The translations under genes and the position numbers were made by a program. The notes below the pieces were generated by a model. That model saw only the letters and a program-made list of their open reading frames with translations, did no database searches and was not told the origin of the DNA. From assembly GCF_000429625.1 (NCBI RefSeq), contig NZ_AUCF01000009.1, forward strand, positions 1-64,000: DNA of 64,000 nt. Direction: 5' to 3'. Positions within the stretch are counted from its first letter, which is position 1. Each line of letters starts with the position of its first letter. Of this stretch, positions 27,590 through 38,631 are shown one piece after another. This DNA comes from Azospirillum halopraeferens DSM 3675 (GTDB lineage: Bacteria; Pseudomonadota; Alphaproteobacteria; Azospirillales; Azospirillaceae).

Positions 27590-30500
27590 TTACGCGGGCA
27601 CCGGCCCCGGGGGCAAGCACGGGACGGCGTCCTCGACCCACGCACCGGCTGCCGCCGTTCCGCCGCCCGCCATTCCGGCTGAGGACACCGCCACGGCGCT
27701 GCGGCCGCCGCCCAGCGGGGTGACCCGCACGCGGGTGCCGATGCGGTCGACCATGGCCGGGACGTGGCTGATGACGCCCACCTGCCGGCCCGACGCCTGC
27801 AACGCCTCCAGGCACGACAGGGCGACGTCCAGGCTGTCGGGGTCGAGGCTGCCGAACCCCTCGTCGATGAACAGGGTGGCGATGCCGCCCGCCCCGGCCC
27901 CCGCCGCCATGGACGACAGCCCCAGCGCCAGGGCCAGCGACACCAGGAACATCTCGCCGCCCGACAGGCTGTGGACGCCGCGCACCTCGTCCCCCATCTC
28001 GCGGTCGACCACCTGGATCTCCAGGTCGGCGCCGGCCACCCGTTCCAGCCGGTAGCGGCGCGCGAGATCATCGAGGTAGCGGTTGGCGTGCCCCAGCAGC
28101 ACGTCGAGGCTGAGGCTCTGGGCGAAGTTGCGGAACTTCTGCCCGTTGTGGGAGCCGATCACCCCGTTGAGCGCCGCCCACACCGCGTGGGAGGCGCGCC
28201 GGCGCTCCAGCTCCCCGGCCATGGCGGCGAGACGGTCGCGGCCGTCGGCATCGGCCCGCAGCCGCGCCGTCAGCTCCGCCGCGCGGGCGCGCGCCGTCTC
28301 CAGCGCCTCCCCCGCCGCCGCCAGGGCCGCTTCGGCGGCCGGGGCATCGCCGTCCCCGGCGGCAGCGGCGCCGGCGGCGTCCGGATGCTCGGCCGCGTGC
28401 TCGGCGCGCAGGCGTTGCCGTTCGGCCAGGCGCACCGCCGCCTCGCGCCGCGCCGTGTCGAGGGCGGCCAGCGCCCCCTCTTCCGCCGCCAGCCAGGCGT
28501 CGTCGCGGGCCAGGCGGCGGCGTGCCTCCGCCGCCGTCAGGCCGCAGCCCGCGGCGCGGTCTTCCAGCGCCGCCACGGCCGCCGCCGCGGCGGCGGCGCA
28601 GCGGCGGGCCGTTTCGGCCCGGGTCGCCCGCTCCTGCTCCGCCGCCGAGCGGCGGGTGGCCGCCTCCTGCCGGAGGTGGGTCGCCCGCTCCAGACGCTGT
28701 TCCGCCGTCTGGCGCGCCTCGGTCAGTTCCCGCTTCACCACCGCCACGGGGCGGCCGTCCAGCACGCCGGCGCGCTCGCCGCGCAACGCCGCCAGGCGGG
28801 CCGCCAGGCCGTCGGCGCGCAGCCGCGCCCGCTCCTCCGCCCCGGCCGCCGTCTCGACCTCGGCCTCCTTGGCGGCGGTGCGCGCCTCCTGCTCGCCGGC
28901 CTGGCGCAGCCGGCCGGCCAGCGCCTCGCGGTTGCGCAGGAAGGCGGCGGCGCGGTCGGCGTAGCCGCTCCGGAATGCCTCCGGCCCGCGCGTCAGGGCA
29001 TCCTGCCAGCGGGGTATCCCGGCGAAGGGCGTTGCCAGTTCGGCGAGCGCCTCCGCCACGTCCTGTTCCGCCCGCCGGTGGGCCGCGGCGGCCAGGGCGT
29101 GGTCGTGGCGGGCGGCGTCGAGGCGGCGGCGCGCCTCCTCGGCCGCTTCCGCGGCGGCGGCGCAGGCCGTCTCGCGCTCCCGGTGCGTCTTGACCGCCGT
29201 GTCCAGCCGGTCGCGGTGGTCCAGCGCCCGCCGCTCGTCCCGCGCCACCTCATCCAACTCCGCGTCGACCGCCGCCAGGGCATCGGCCAGGGACGCCGCC
29301 GGGGATGCGGCGGCGCCGTCGCCCCACGGCGTCGCGGCGAAGGGGCGCCCGCCGAGCGCCGCGGTCCAGCGCGTCCCCAGGGCGTCGCGCTCACCCGCCA
29401 GGTCGCCGATGCGGGCGTCGAGAACGGCGACGCGGGCGCGGGCGGCGCGGGCGGCCGCCTCGTGCCCGCCATGGGCCCGGACCCCGGCGTTGACCGCGCG
29501 GCGCAGTTCCGCCACCCGCTCCGCCTGGTCGTCGGCGAGACGGGCCAGCGCCCCGCCCCCTTCGGCCCAGGGGTGGTCGGTGCCGCCGCACACCGGGCAC
29601 GGGTCCCCGGGCGTGAGCTGGGCGCGCAGCGTCGCCACGTCCTCGCGCCGCGCCACGTGCAGGCGGTGCAGCGTCGCCTCGGCCTCGCCCAGCGCCGCCT
29701 GGTCGCGGGCCAGCCCGGCCCCGGCAGCAGCCGCCGCCGCGTCCTCCGTCTCGGCGGCGGCGGCCTGCTGCGCCCGCTCCTGCGCCGCGGCGGCAAGGTC
29801 GCGGGACACCCGGGCGGCGGCATCCGCCAGGCCGGCCAGGACGGCCAGCGCCTCCCGCTCCCGCGTCAGGGCGGTGCGGCGGCGGCTCAGCGCGTCGAAG
29901 GCCGGGACCGTCTCCCCCTGCACGGCGGCGAGCGCGGCGGCGGCCGCGTCGCGGGCCGCCAGGGCGGCGTCCCGGTCGGCGTCGCGGGCGGCGCGCCCGG
30001 CCTCCAGGGCGGCCACCCCGTCGGCGTGGCGGCGCACGGTCGCCTCGCCGGCGACCGCCGCCCTGCGCGCCTCCGCGCAGCGGGCCAGAACGGCGTCCCA
30101 GCGCTCCCACTGGTCGGCGACCGGGGCGAGCGCCGCGTTGGCGGTGAGCCATTGGTCGAGACGGGCCGCCTCGGTCCGCAGATCGGCGGCGGCGGCGGCG
30201 CAGGCGGCGCGCTCGGCCTCCCGCCCGGCGCGGCGGTGGACCGCCTCCTCCAGGTCGGCGGCGGCGGCCGCGTGTTCCCCGGCGAGCGTGTCGATCTGTC
30301 CGTCCAGCGCCGCGGCGCGTTCCAGCGCCGGTTCGGCTTCGGCCAGGTCACGGCACACCCGTTCGAAGGCGGCGCGGGCCCCGGCATGCCCCTCGTCGGC
30401 CGCCGCCACGGCAGCCAGCGCGGCGGTCAGCGCCTCCGCAGCCCGGGCCTCGTCGGCGACGGCCGCGGCAGCGTCCGCCGCGCAGCGGTCGGCGGTGTCG

Positions 30501-31435
30501 ATCAGCGGGCGCAGCGGCAGGGCGATCCGCACCGCCTCCGCAGCCTGCCGGCGCGGTGCGGCGTCCGCCCACGCCGCCTGCGCCGCGGCGACGCCGTCCT
30601 GCGCCTCCCGCTCGGCCGCGGCGAGCTGGGCGTCGCGCCGGTGCCAGTGGACGACCCGGCGGGCCGCCTCCGCCGCCGCTTCGGCCATGGCGACCGCGGT
30701 GCGGGCGGCGCCGGCCTCCGCCTCCAGGGCGGCGCGCCCGGCGTCGTCCAGCACCGCCACGGCGCCGCGCTGCGCCTCCAGCAGGTCCAGCTCCCGCTGC
30801 TCGGCGGTGCAGCGCTCGTGCGCGGCGATCGACAGGCGGGAGTAGATCTCGGTGCCCGTCAGCAGCTCCAGCAGGGCCGAGCGCTCGCGCGCCGGCGCCT
30901 TCAGGAAGGTGGCGAAATCACCCTGGGCCAGCAGGACGGACCGGCGGAACTGGTCGAAGCTGAGGCCGAGGCGGGCGCGGATCTCCTCCAGCACCCGGGT
31001 CTTGCCGTCGGCGCAGCACACCCGCCCGTCCGGCGTGGTCAGGGTCATCTCCTGCTTCTGCAAACGGCCGCGCGCCTTCAGGCTGGCGCGGCGCACCGAC
31101 CAGCGCGCCCGGTAGGCGACGCCGTCCACCCCGACGAAGTCCACCTCGGCCCAGCCCGACGCGGCGCCGCGGCGCAGCACCGCCCGCACGTCGGTGGAGC
31201 GCAGGGCGTCGGGATCGCCGTCGCGGCCCATCACCACCCCCTGCCCGTCCGGCAGCCGCGGCATGGTGTCGAACAGGGCCAGGCACAGGGCGTCCAGGAT
31301 GGTGCTCTTGCCCGCCCCGGTCGGGCCGGTGATGGCGAACAGGCCGGCGCGGCGCAGCGGCGCGCGGTCCAGCTCCACCGCGAACGGCCCGTCGAGGCTG
31401 GCGAGGTTGCAGCCGCGGATGGCAAGGATCCTCAT
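27590..31435 (-). CDS. sbcC: SbcC exonuclease subunit (Rad50-like SMC ATPase)
   Basis: A 1281-residue ATPase that with SbcD opens DNA hairpins and processes double-strand ends. Walker A GPTGAGKST near 36-44; two very long Ala/Glu/Arg coiled-coil arms; a zinc hook CPVCG near 612; C-terminal signature LSGGEMF near 1157 and Walker B LFIDEGFGSLD. It is longer than E. coli SbcC (1048), mostly in the arms, and ends with a low-complexity Ala/Gly tail. ATG overlaps the sbcD stop (TGATG), so translation is coupled. Confidence 0.92.
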   Translation of the reverse strand: MRILAIRGCNLASLDGPFAVELDRAPLRRAGLFAITGPTGAGKSTILDALCLALFDTMPRLPDGQGVVMGRDGDPDALRSTDVRAVLRRGAASGWAEVDFVGVDGVAYRARWSVRRASLKARGRLQKQEMTLTTPDGRVCCADGKTRVLEEIRARLGLSFDQFRRSVLLAQGDFATFLKAPARERSALLELLTGTEIYSRLSIAAHERCTAEQRELDLLEAQRGAVAVLDDAGRAALEAEAGAARTAVAMAEAAAEAARRVVHWHRRDAQLAAAEREAQDGVAAAQAAWADAAPRRQAAEAVRIALPLRPLIDTADRCAADAAAAVADEARAAEALTAALAAVAAADEGHAGARAAFERVCRDLAEAEPALERAAALDGQIDTLAGEHAAAAADLEEAVHRRAGREAERAACAAAAADLRTEAARLDQWLTANAALAPVADQWERWDAVLARCAEARRAAVAGEATVRRHADGVAALEAGRAARDADRDAALAARDAAAAALAAVQGETVPAFDALSRRRTALTREREALAVLAGLADAAARVSRDLAAAAQERAQQAAAAETEDAAAAAAGAGLARDQAALGEAEATLHRLHVARREDVATLRAQLTPGDPCPVCGGTDHPWAEGGGALARLADDQAERVAELRRAVNAGVRAHGGHEAAARAARARVAVLDARIGDLAGERDALGTRWTAALGGRPFAATPWGDGAAASPAASLADALAAVDAELDEVARDERRALDHRDRLDTAVKTHRERETACAAAAEAAEEARRRLDAARHDHALAAAAHRRAEQDVAEALAELATPFAGIPRWQDALTRGPEAFRSGYADRAAAFLRNREALAGRLRQAGEQEARTAAKEAEVETAAGAEERARLRADGLAARLAALRGERAGVLDGRPVAVVKRELTEARQTAEQRLERATHLRQEAATRRSAAEQERATRAETARRCAAAAAAAVAALEDRAAGCGLTAAEARRRLARDDAWLAAEEGALAALDTARREAAVRLAERQRLRAEHAAEHPDAAGAAAAGDGDAPAAEAALAAAGEALETARARAAELTARLRADADGRDRLAAMAGELERRRASHAVWAALNGVIGSHNGQKFRNFAQSLSLDVLLGHANRYLDDLARRYRLERVAGADLEIQVVDREMGDEVRGVHSLSGGEMFLVSLALALGLSSMAAGAGAGGIATLFIDEGFGSLDPDSLDVALSCLEALQASGRQVGVISHVPAMVDRIGTRVRVTPLGGGRSAVAVSSAGMAGGGTAAAGAWVEDAVPCLPPGPVPA

Positions 31436-32694
31436 CAGGCCGCGTCCCCCTGCACCGTCTCCAGCAGCTCATGAAAGGCCGCGAGCAGGGCCGGGTCGGG
31501 CTCCCCCTCATGCAGCTTTTGATAGGCTCGGCGGAACACATCTTCGGGCTGAAGGCTGGCCAGGTCGATGCCCGGCAGGCTTTCGGCCAGCGTCGCCCCG
31601 CTGCCGGTCAGCCGCACCGCCAGCTTCAGCAGGCGGACCGGCCGGCCCTGCACCGCCGCCTCCACCTCCTCGCGCAGGCCGGGGCGGGGTTCGGGCAGTT
31701 CGACCGACACCTCCAGGAAGGGCCAGGCGTCGGGCGGCAGCGTGTCGTCGAGGGCCAGCGCGCGCACCGCCGCCAGCGCCTCCTCCGGCGGGGCGAAGCG
31801 GCCGTGGCCGGGAATGCGGCGGATGGCCACCGCCCGCGGCACGGCCAGGGCGCGCCAATCGGCCAGCCGGCCCCCGGCGAACTCCGCCAGGACCACCTGG
31901 TGGGGATAGGGTTCCTCGTCCAGCGCCAGCGGAATGGGGGAGCCGCTGTAGCGCACGCACTCCCGCCCGCCCACGCACTGGGCCCGGTGCAGGTGGCCCA
32001 GCGCCACATAAGCCGCGTCGGCGGGGAAGATGTCGGCCGGCAGGGCGTGCAGGTTGCCGCCGAGGATCTTGCGCTCGCTCAGCTCCGACAGGGCGCCGCC
32101 GTGCATGTAGCAGTGACCGGTCAGGATCAGCGCCTCGCCCGGACCCAGCGCCGCCCGCCCGGCCTCCGCCGCGGCGGCGTAGAGGCGGCGCACCCCCTCG
32201 ACCAGCGGGTCGGGGTCCGCCCCGCCCTCCCCCTCCTCCACCGGCGGCAGGTCGGCCGGGCGCAGGAAGGGAACGGCAACGCAGCGCGCCGCCACCGTCC
32301 CGTTGGGACCGCGCAGGGGCAGCACCGCCCGCTCCGCCCGGAAGGTGCCGTCGGCGTCCAGCGCCGGACCGCCCACCACATGAACGCCCAGCTCCGTCAG
32401 CAGGGGCGACGGCGCCTCCAGCCGGCTGCCGCTGTCGTGGTTGCCGGCCAGCACCACCACGTCCAGGTCGGGAAAGCGCCGCTTGGCCTGCGCCACGAAG
32501 CGGTAGAACCGGGCCAGCGCCGGGATCGGCGGGTTCTGCCCGTCGAACACGTCGCCGGCGATCACCAGCGCGTCCACCGCGTGCTCCCCGATGCGGTCCA
32601 GCAGCCAGTCGAGGAACAGCCCGTGCTCGTAGGTGCGGGCGACGCCGTGCAGCGTCTGCCCGAGATGCCAGTCGGCGGTGTGGATGAGGCGCAT
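31435..32694 (-). CDS. sbcD: SbcD exonuclease subunit (Mre11-like)
   Basis: A 419-residue metallophosphoesterase nuclease, the partner of SbcC. All phosphodiesterase motifs are present: TADWHLGQ near 7, AGDVFDGQ near 47, LAGNHDSGS near 83, LTGHCYMHG near 190 and ALGHLHRAQ near 230. The C-terminal part matches the SbcD capping domain. ATG at 32694 begins MRLIHTADWH. The next gene upstream is divergent, so sbcDC forms its own two-gene operon. Confidence 0.92.
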   Translation of the reverse strand: MRLIHTADWHLGQTLHGVARTYEHGLFLDWLLDRIGEHAVDALVIAGDVFDGQNPPIPALARFYRFVAQAKRRFPDLDVVVLAGNHDSGSRLEAPSPLLTELGVHVVGGPALDADGTFRAERAVLPLRGPNGTVAARCVAVPFLRPADLPPVEEGEGGADPDPLVEGVRRLYAAAAEAGRAALGPGEALILTGHCYMHGGALSELSERKILGGNLHALPADIFPADAAYVALGHLHRAQCVGGRECVRYSGSPIPLALDEEPYPHQVVLAEFAGGRLADWRALAVPRAVAIRRIPGHGRFAPPEEALAAVRALALDDTLPPDAWPFLEVSVELPEPRPGLREEVEAAVQGRPVRLLKLAVRLTGSGATLAESLPGIDLASLQPEDVFRRAYQKLHEGEPDPALLAAFHELLETVQGDAA

Positions 32695-32882
32695 GGTCCC
32701 ACGCGAACGGTCGGGTATGGCGGGAGTGTACGCGGGCAGCGTTGCGCGGTGCAACCGGGGTGCGGAAGGGTCGCGACAGCCTAACCGGTTCCCCCGGTCC
32801 GTGCATTGATCCCCGTCAAATCGCGCAGAACCGGGTCATGGCATGATATTTCCCGCTCATCCCCTGCAAGCGGGTGCCAGCC

Positions 32883-33074
32883 ATGCTCAGCAAGCCCCTC
32901 ATGACGGTTCACGAGGTGGCCGCCGTCCTCAGGATTTCCGAGGAGACGGTGCGCGAGTGGATCCACGCCAAGGATCTCCGCGCCATCCGGTTCGGCCGCG
33001 AATGGCGGGTCGCCGTGCGCGACCTGGAGAGTTTCCTCAACGCCCGCGCCAACCGCGAGCCGTCGAACGGCTGA
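32883..33074 (+). CDS. small excisionase-type helix-turn-helix protein
   Basis: A 63-residue DNA-binding protein of the HTH_17 (MerR/excisionase-like) family. It has the standard pattern MTVHEVAAVLRISEETVREW, then the wing IRFGREWRVAVRDLESFL. Start choice is uncertain: ATG at 32883 or 32901, or GTG at 32874, are all in frame. It stands alone between divergent sbcD and the P-type ATPase, 58 bases before the latter. Without an integrase nearby, it is more likely a small regulator than a phage excisionase. Confidence 0.7.
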   Translation: MLSKPLMTVHEVAAVLRISEETVREWIHAKDLRAIRFGREWRVAVRDLESFLNARANREPSNG

Positions 33075-33132
33075 CCCGCGGGCGACCGCACGGGTACGGG
33101 TGCTACGACCGACAGACACGGGAGGTGGTGAC

Positions 33133-35889
<2,757 letters not shown>

Positions 35890-35923
35890 CCGCCCGCGGC
35901 ACGGCGGGCCGGACGCCGCGGCG

Positions 35924-36895
35924 TCAGGTCCGCCGGTGCCAGTGCCAGGCGGTTTCGACGATGGCGTCGATGGAGGTGCAGGAGGGCCGCCAGCCCAGCG
36001 CGTCGCGCACGCGCTCGGCGGCGGCCACCAGCACCGGGGCGTCGCCGGGGCGGCGGGGGGCGAATTCCACCGGAACCGGCCGGCCGGCGACGCGCTCCAC
36101 CGCGCGCAGCAGATCCAGGACCGAGGTGCCGCGGCCGGTGCCCAGGTTGAAGGCGCCCCCCGCCCCGCCCGCCATCAGCCGCTCCGCCGCCAGCACATGG
36201 GCCGCCGCCAGATCGTCCACATGGACGTAGTCGCGCACCGCCGTGCCGTCCGGGGTGGGATAATCCGTTCCCAGCACGCGGAAGCGGTCCCGCCGGCCCA
36301 GCGCCGCCAGGATGGCCAGGGGCACGGCGTGGGTTTCCGGCTCGTGCCGCTCGCCGATGTCGCCCTCGGGGTCGGCGCCGGCGGCGTTGAAGTAGCGCAG
36401 CGCCAGGGTGCGCAGGCCGTAGGCGGCGGCGTAGTCGGCCAGCAGCCGCTCCACCATCCACTTGCCGGCGCCGTAGGGGTTGATGGGCGCCGCCGGCGTG
36501 TCCTCGTCCATGGGGACGCGGCCGGGCAGGCCGTAGATCGCGCAGGTGCTCGAAAACACCAGGCAGGGCACCTCGTGGCGGCGCATGGCGTCCAGGAGGG
36601 CCAGCGTGCCGCCCACATTGGTGCCGTAATAGGCCGCGGGGTCGACGACCGATTCGCCGACGGCGGTGAGGGCGGCGAAATGCATCACGCAGCCGGGCCG
36701 GTGGCGCCGGAAGGCGGCATCCAGGGCCGCGGGATCGCGGACGTCCCCCACCTCCAGGGGACCCCAGCGCACGGCGTCGCGCCAGCCCCGCGACAGGTCG
36801 TCGAACACGACGGGATGATGCCCCGCCCGGGCCAGCGCCTTGCAGGCGTGGCTGCCGATGTACCCGGCCCCGCCGGTGACCAGCACGGTCGCCAT
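35924..36895 (-). CDS. galE: UDP-glucose 4-epimerase
   Basis: A 323-residue extended SDR that interconverts UDP-glucose and UDP-galactose for surface polysaccharides. NAD motif TGGAGYIGSHACKAL at the N-terminus; VMHFAALTAVGES; catalytic Ser in FSSTCAIYG and YxxxK in NPYGAGKWMVE; substrate loop ALRYFNAAGADPEGDIGE. Length is close to the usual 330-340. Leftward, 20 bases after the M23 peptidase gene, convergent with the ATPase gene. Confidence 0.9.
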   Translation of the reverse strand: MATVLVTGGAGYIGSHACKALARAGHHPVVFDDLSRGWRDAVRWGPLEVGDVRDPAALDAAFRRHRPGCVMHFAALTAVGESVVDPAAYYGTNVGGTLALLDAMRRHEVPCLVFSSTCAIYGLPGRVPMDEDTPAAPINPYGAGKWMVERLLADYAAAYGLRTLALRYFNAAGADPEGDIGERHEPETHAVPLAILAALGRRDRFRVLGTDYPTPDGTAVRDYVHVDDLAAAHVLAAERLMAGGAGGAFNLGTGRGTSVLDLLRAVERVAGRPVPVEFAPRRPGDAPVLVAAAERVRDALGWRPSCTSIDAIVETAWHWHRRT

Positions 36896-36915
36896 GATCG
36901 ACTGCGTTCCCTTCC

Positions 36916-37917
36916 CTACCGCACCGTGACGTCGCGCCGCATCTCGACCACCGCCGTGCCGTTGCGCATCAGCGTGTAGCGGCCGGTGTAGGTGCCGGCC
37001 GGCCATCCGCCGGGCGGCGTCTTGCGGCCGGCGAAAGCGAACCAGGCGACGCGGCTGTCCTTGAGCGTGTCGCGGTGGTCGATGACCGTGCCGCCGTCGG
37101 GACCGGTGACGCGGAAGCGCTGTTCGTCGCCGGCGTGCGCCCCCATGACGTCGGCCCACAGCAGCAGAGCGGCACCGTCGCGCGGCAGATCCGGCCCGGC
37201 CAGCGTCCCCGCGCGCGCCTCGTCCGCCTTTGGCGGGGACGCGGCGAACCCCATCACCAGGCCGGCCGTCGGGCGGTAGGCCAGCCGCTGCTCCGCCTCG
37301 GCGGTCCACAGGGGGTTGCGCGGCCCCTCGCAGCCCGGCGGGTCGTCGGTGCCGACGAAGGGATCGACGGGCGTGCCGTCCTTGCGCGCCTCGAAATGGA
37401 CGTGCGGGAACTCCGTGAAGCCGGACAGGCCGACCAGCCCCAGCACCTGCCCCGCCTCCACCGTCTCGCCCGGCTTCACCCGCACGCTGCCGCGCTTCAG
37501 GTGGGCGTACTGGGTTTCCCAGCCGTCGCCGTGGACGACGACGACGCTGTTGCCGGCGTCGCGGCCCTGCAGCGCCTCGCGGCCGATGACCCGGATGCTG
37601 ACGTCGTCCATGCCGTCGCGGATGGCGCGCACCGTGCCGGCGGCGGCAGCCAGCACGGGCACGCCCTTTTCCATGGCGGGGATGTCGGCGATGCGGAAGT
37701 CCGTACCTTTGTGGCCGTCGTAGCTGAGCTGTCCGCAGGTGTGATCGGCGCGCCCCGGCCCGGGGTCCTGGTCCACGTAATTCTGGATCCAGCAGGTCAC
37801 GCCGGGATCGCAGTCGATGGGCAGCGCAAAGCGCGGCTCGGCCGCCGCCGGCCCGCCGGCGGCGATCAGGACGGCGGCGGCGAGGGCGGCGAAAGCAGCC
37901 GCGAACGGGCGACGCAT
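36916..37917 (-). CDS. secreted M23 family peptidase (LytM-type)
   Basis: A 333-residue exported zinc endopeptidase or LytM-like protein acting on peptidoglycan. A signal peptide (FAALAAAVLIAAGGPAAAE) ends near residue 26. The peptidase domain has GHKGTDFRI (first His and Asp ligands) and PHVHFEARKDG (HxH), so the zinc site is intact and the protein should be active. A second, beta-rich domain of unknown type fills about 220-333. ATG at 37917 follows AGGAGGAAG. Confidence 0.85.
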   Translation of the reverse strand: MRRPFAAAFAALAAAVLIAAGGPAAAEPRFALPIDCDPGVTCWIQNYVDQDPGPGRADHTCGQLSYDGHKGTDFRIADIPAMEKGVPVLAAAAGTVRAIRDGMDDVSIRVIGREALQGRDAGNSVVVVHGDGWETQYAHLKRGSVRVKPGETVEAGQVLGLVGLSGFTEFPHVHFEARKDGTPVDPFVGTDDPPGCEGPRNPLWTAEAEQRLAYRPTAGLVMGFAASPPKADEARAGTLAGPDLPRDGAALLLWADVMGAHAGDEQRFRVTGPDGGTVIDHRDTLKDSRVAWFAFAGRKTPPGGWPAGTYTGRYTLMRNGTAVVEMRRDVTVR

Positions 37918-38028
37918 GTCTTCCTCCTTGTCCGACGAAAGGCATGGTGCACACCGGCGGTCGCGGCGCAACCGCCTTGTGCGGTGTCCTTTTGCGGACG
38001 GGGGAAGTGCTGCGTCACGCCACCCCGG

Positions 38029-38565
38029 TCATTGCATGTCCGGCTGCGGTTCGGCGAACCAGCCGGGCAGGGGGGCCAGGCCGGCCGGCCACTGGTTGGC
38101 CCCCTCCGACACGCGGCCGAAGCCGTCGGAACCGGCATCGGCGGCGACGTCCGGCAGGGCGGCGACATCCGCGCTCGACAGCCCTTCAACGGCGATCCAG
38201 TGGGGGTGCAGGGCGACCCGGCCCTCGCTGATGTCGACACCGACCTCCCGGCCGCCGGCGATGGCGTCGTCCAGGTCGACGACCAGGATGCGGGCGTTGC
38301 CGCCCTCGTCGGCCAGCACGTCCGACACCGTCCCCAGCCGCTGGCTGTCCTGGCCGACGACGGTGCGGCCGATCAGGTCCTCCGTCCGCACCCGATCGGC
38401 GGACGGCACCGTAGCCACGTCGGGAACGTCACCCACCGGGCTGGCGGACCGCGCATCGGCGGACGGTGCGGCGGCGGGCGGCATGGCGGCGGATGGATCG
38501 GCGGCATAGGCCGGCGCGGCGATAAACGCGGCGGCGGCGGTAAACGCGATGATACGGGTGCGCAT
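38029..38565 (-). CDS. exported PRC-barrel domain protein
   Basis: A 178-residue protein with a signal peptide (AFTAAAAFIAAPAYA) cleaved after AYA near residue 21. A low-complexity Ala/Pro linker follows. A PRC-barrel fold spans about 60-130: EDLIGRTVVGQDSQRLGTV, VSDVLADEGG, LVVDLDD and VALHPHWIAV. Exported PRC-barrel proteins are common in alphaproteobacteria and their function is mostly unknown. Stands alone, 111 bases upstream of the M23 gene. Confidence 0.75.
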   Translation of the reverse strand: MRTRIIAFTAAAAFIAAPAYAADPSAAMPPAAAPSADARSASPVGDVPDVATVPSADRVRTEDLIGRTVVGQDSQRLGTVSDVLADEGGNARILVVDLDDAIAGGREVGVDISEGRVALHPHWIAVEGLSSADVAALPDVAADAGSDGFGRVSEGANQWPAGLAPLPGWFAEPQPDMQ

Positions 38566-38631
38566 GGCGCTCCTCCTGCGATGGTGTCGCGGGCGTTGCT
38601 GCCACCATCAACCGCATCACCACCGGATTTG

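Noticed and set aside
27764..31474. A 1236-codon open frame on the plus strand opposite sbcC
   Set aside because: Low-complexity Ala/Gly/Arg/Gln protein with no domain; a by-product of high GC and third-position bias opposite a real gene with clear SbcC motifs.
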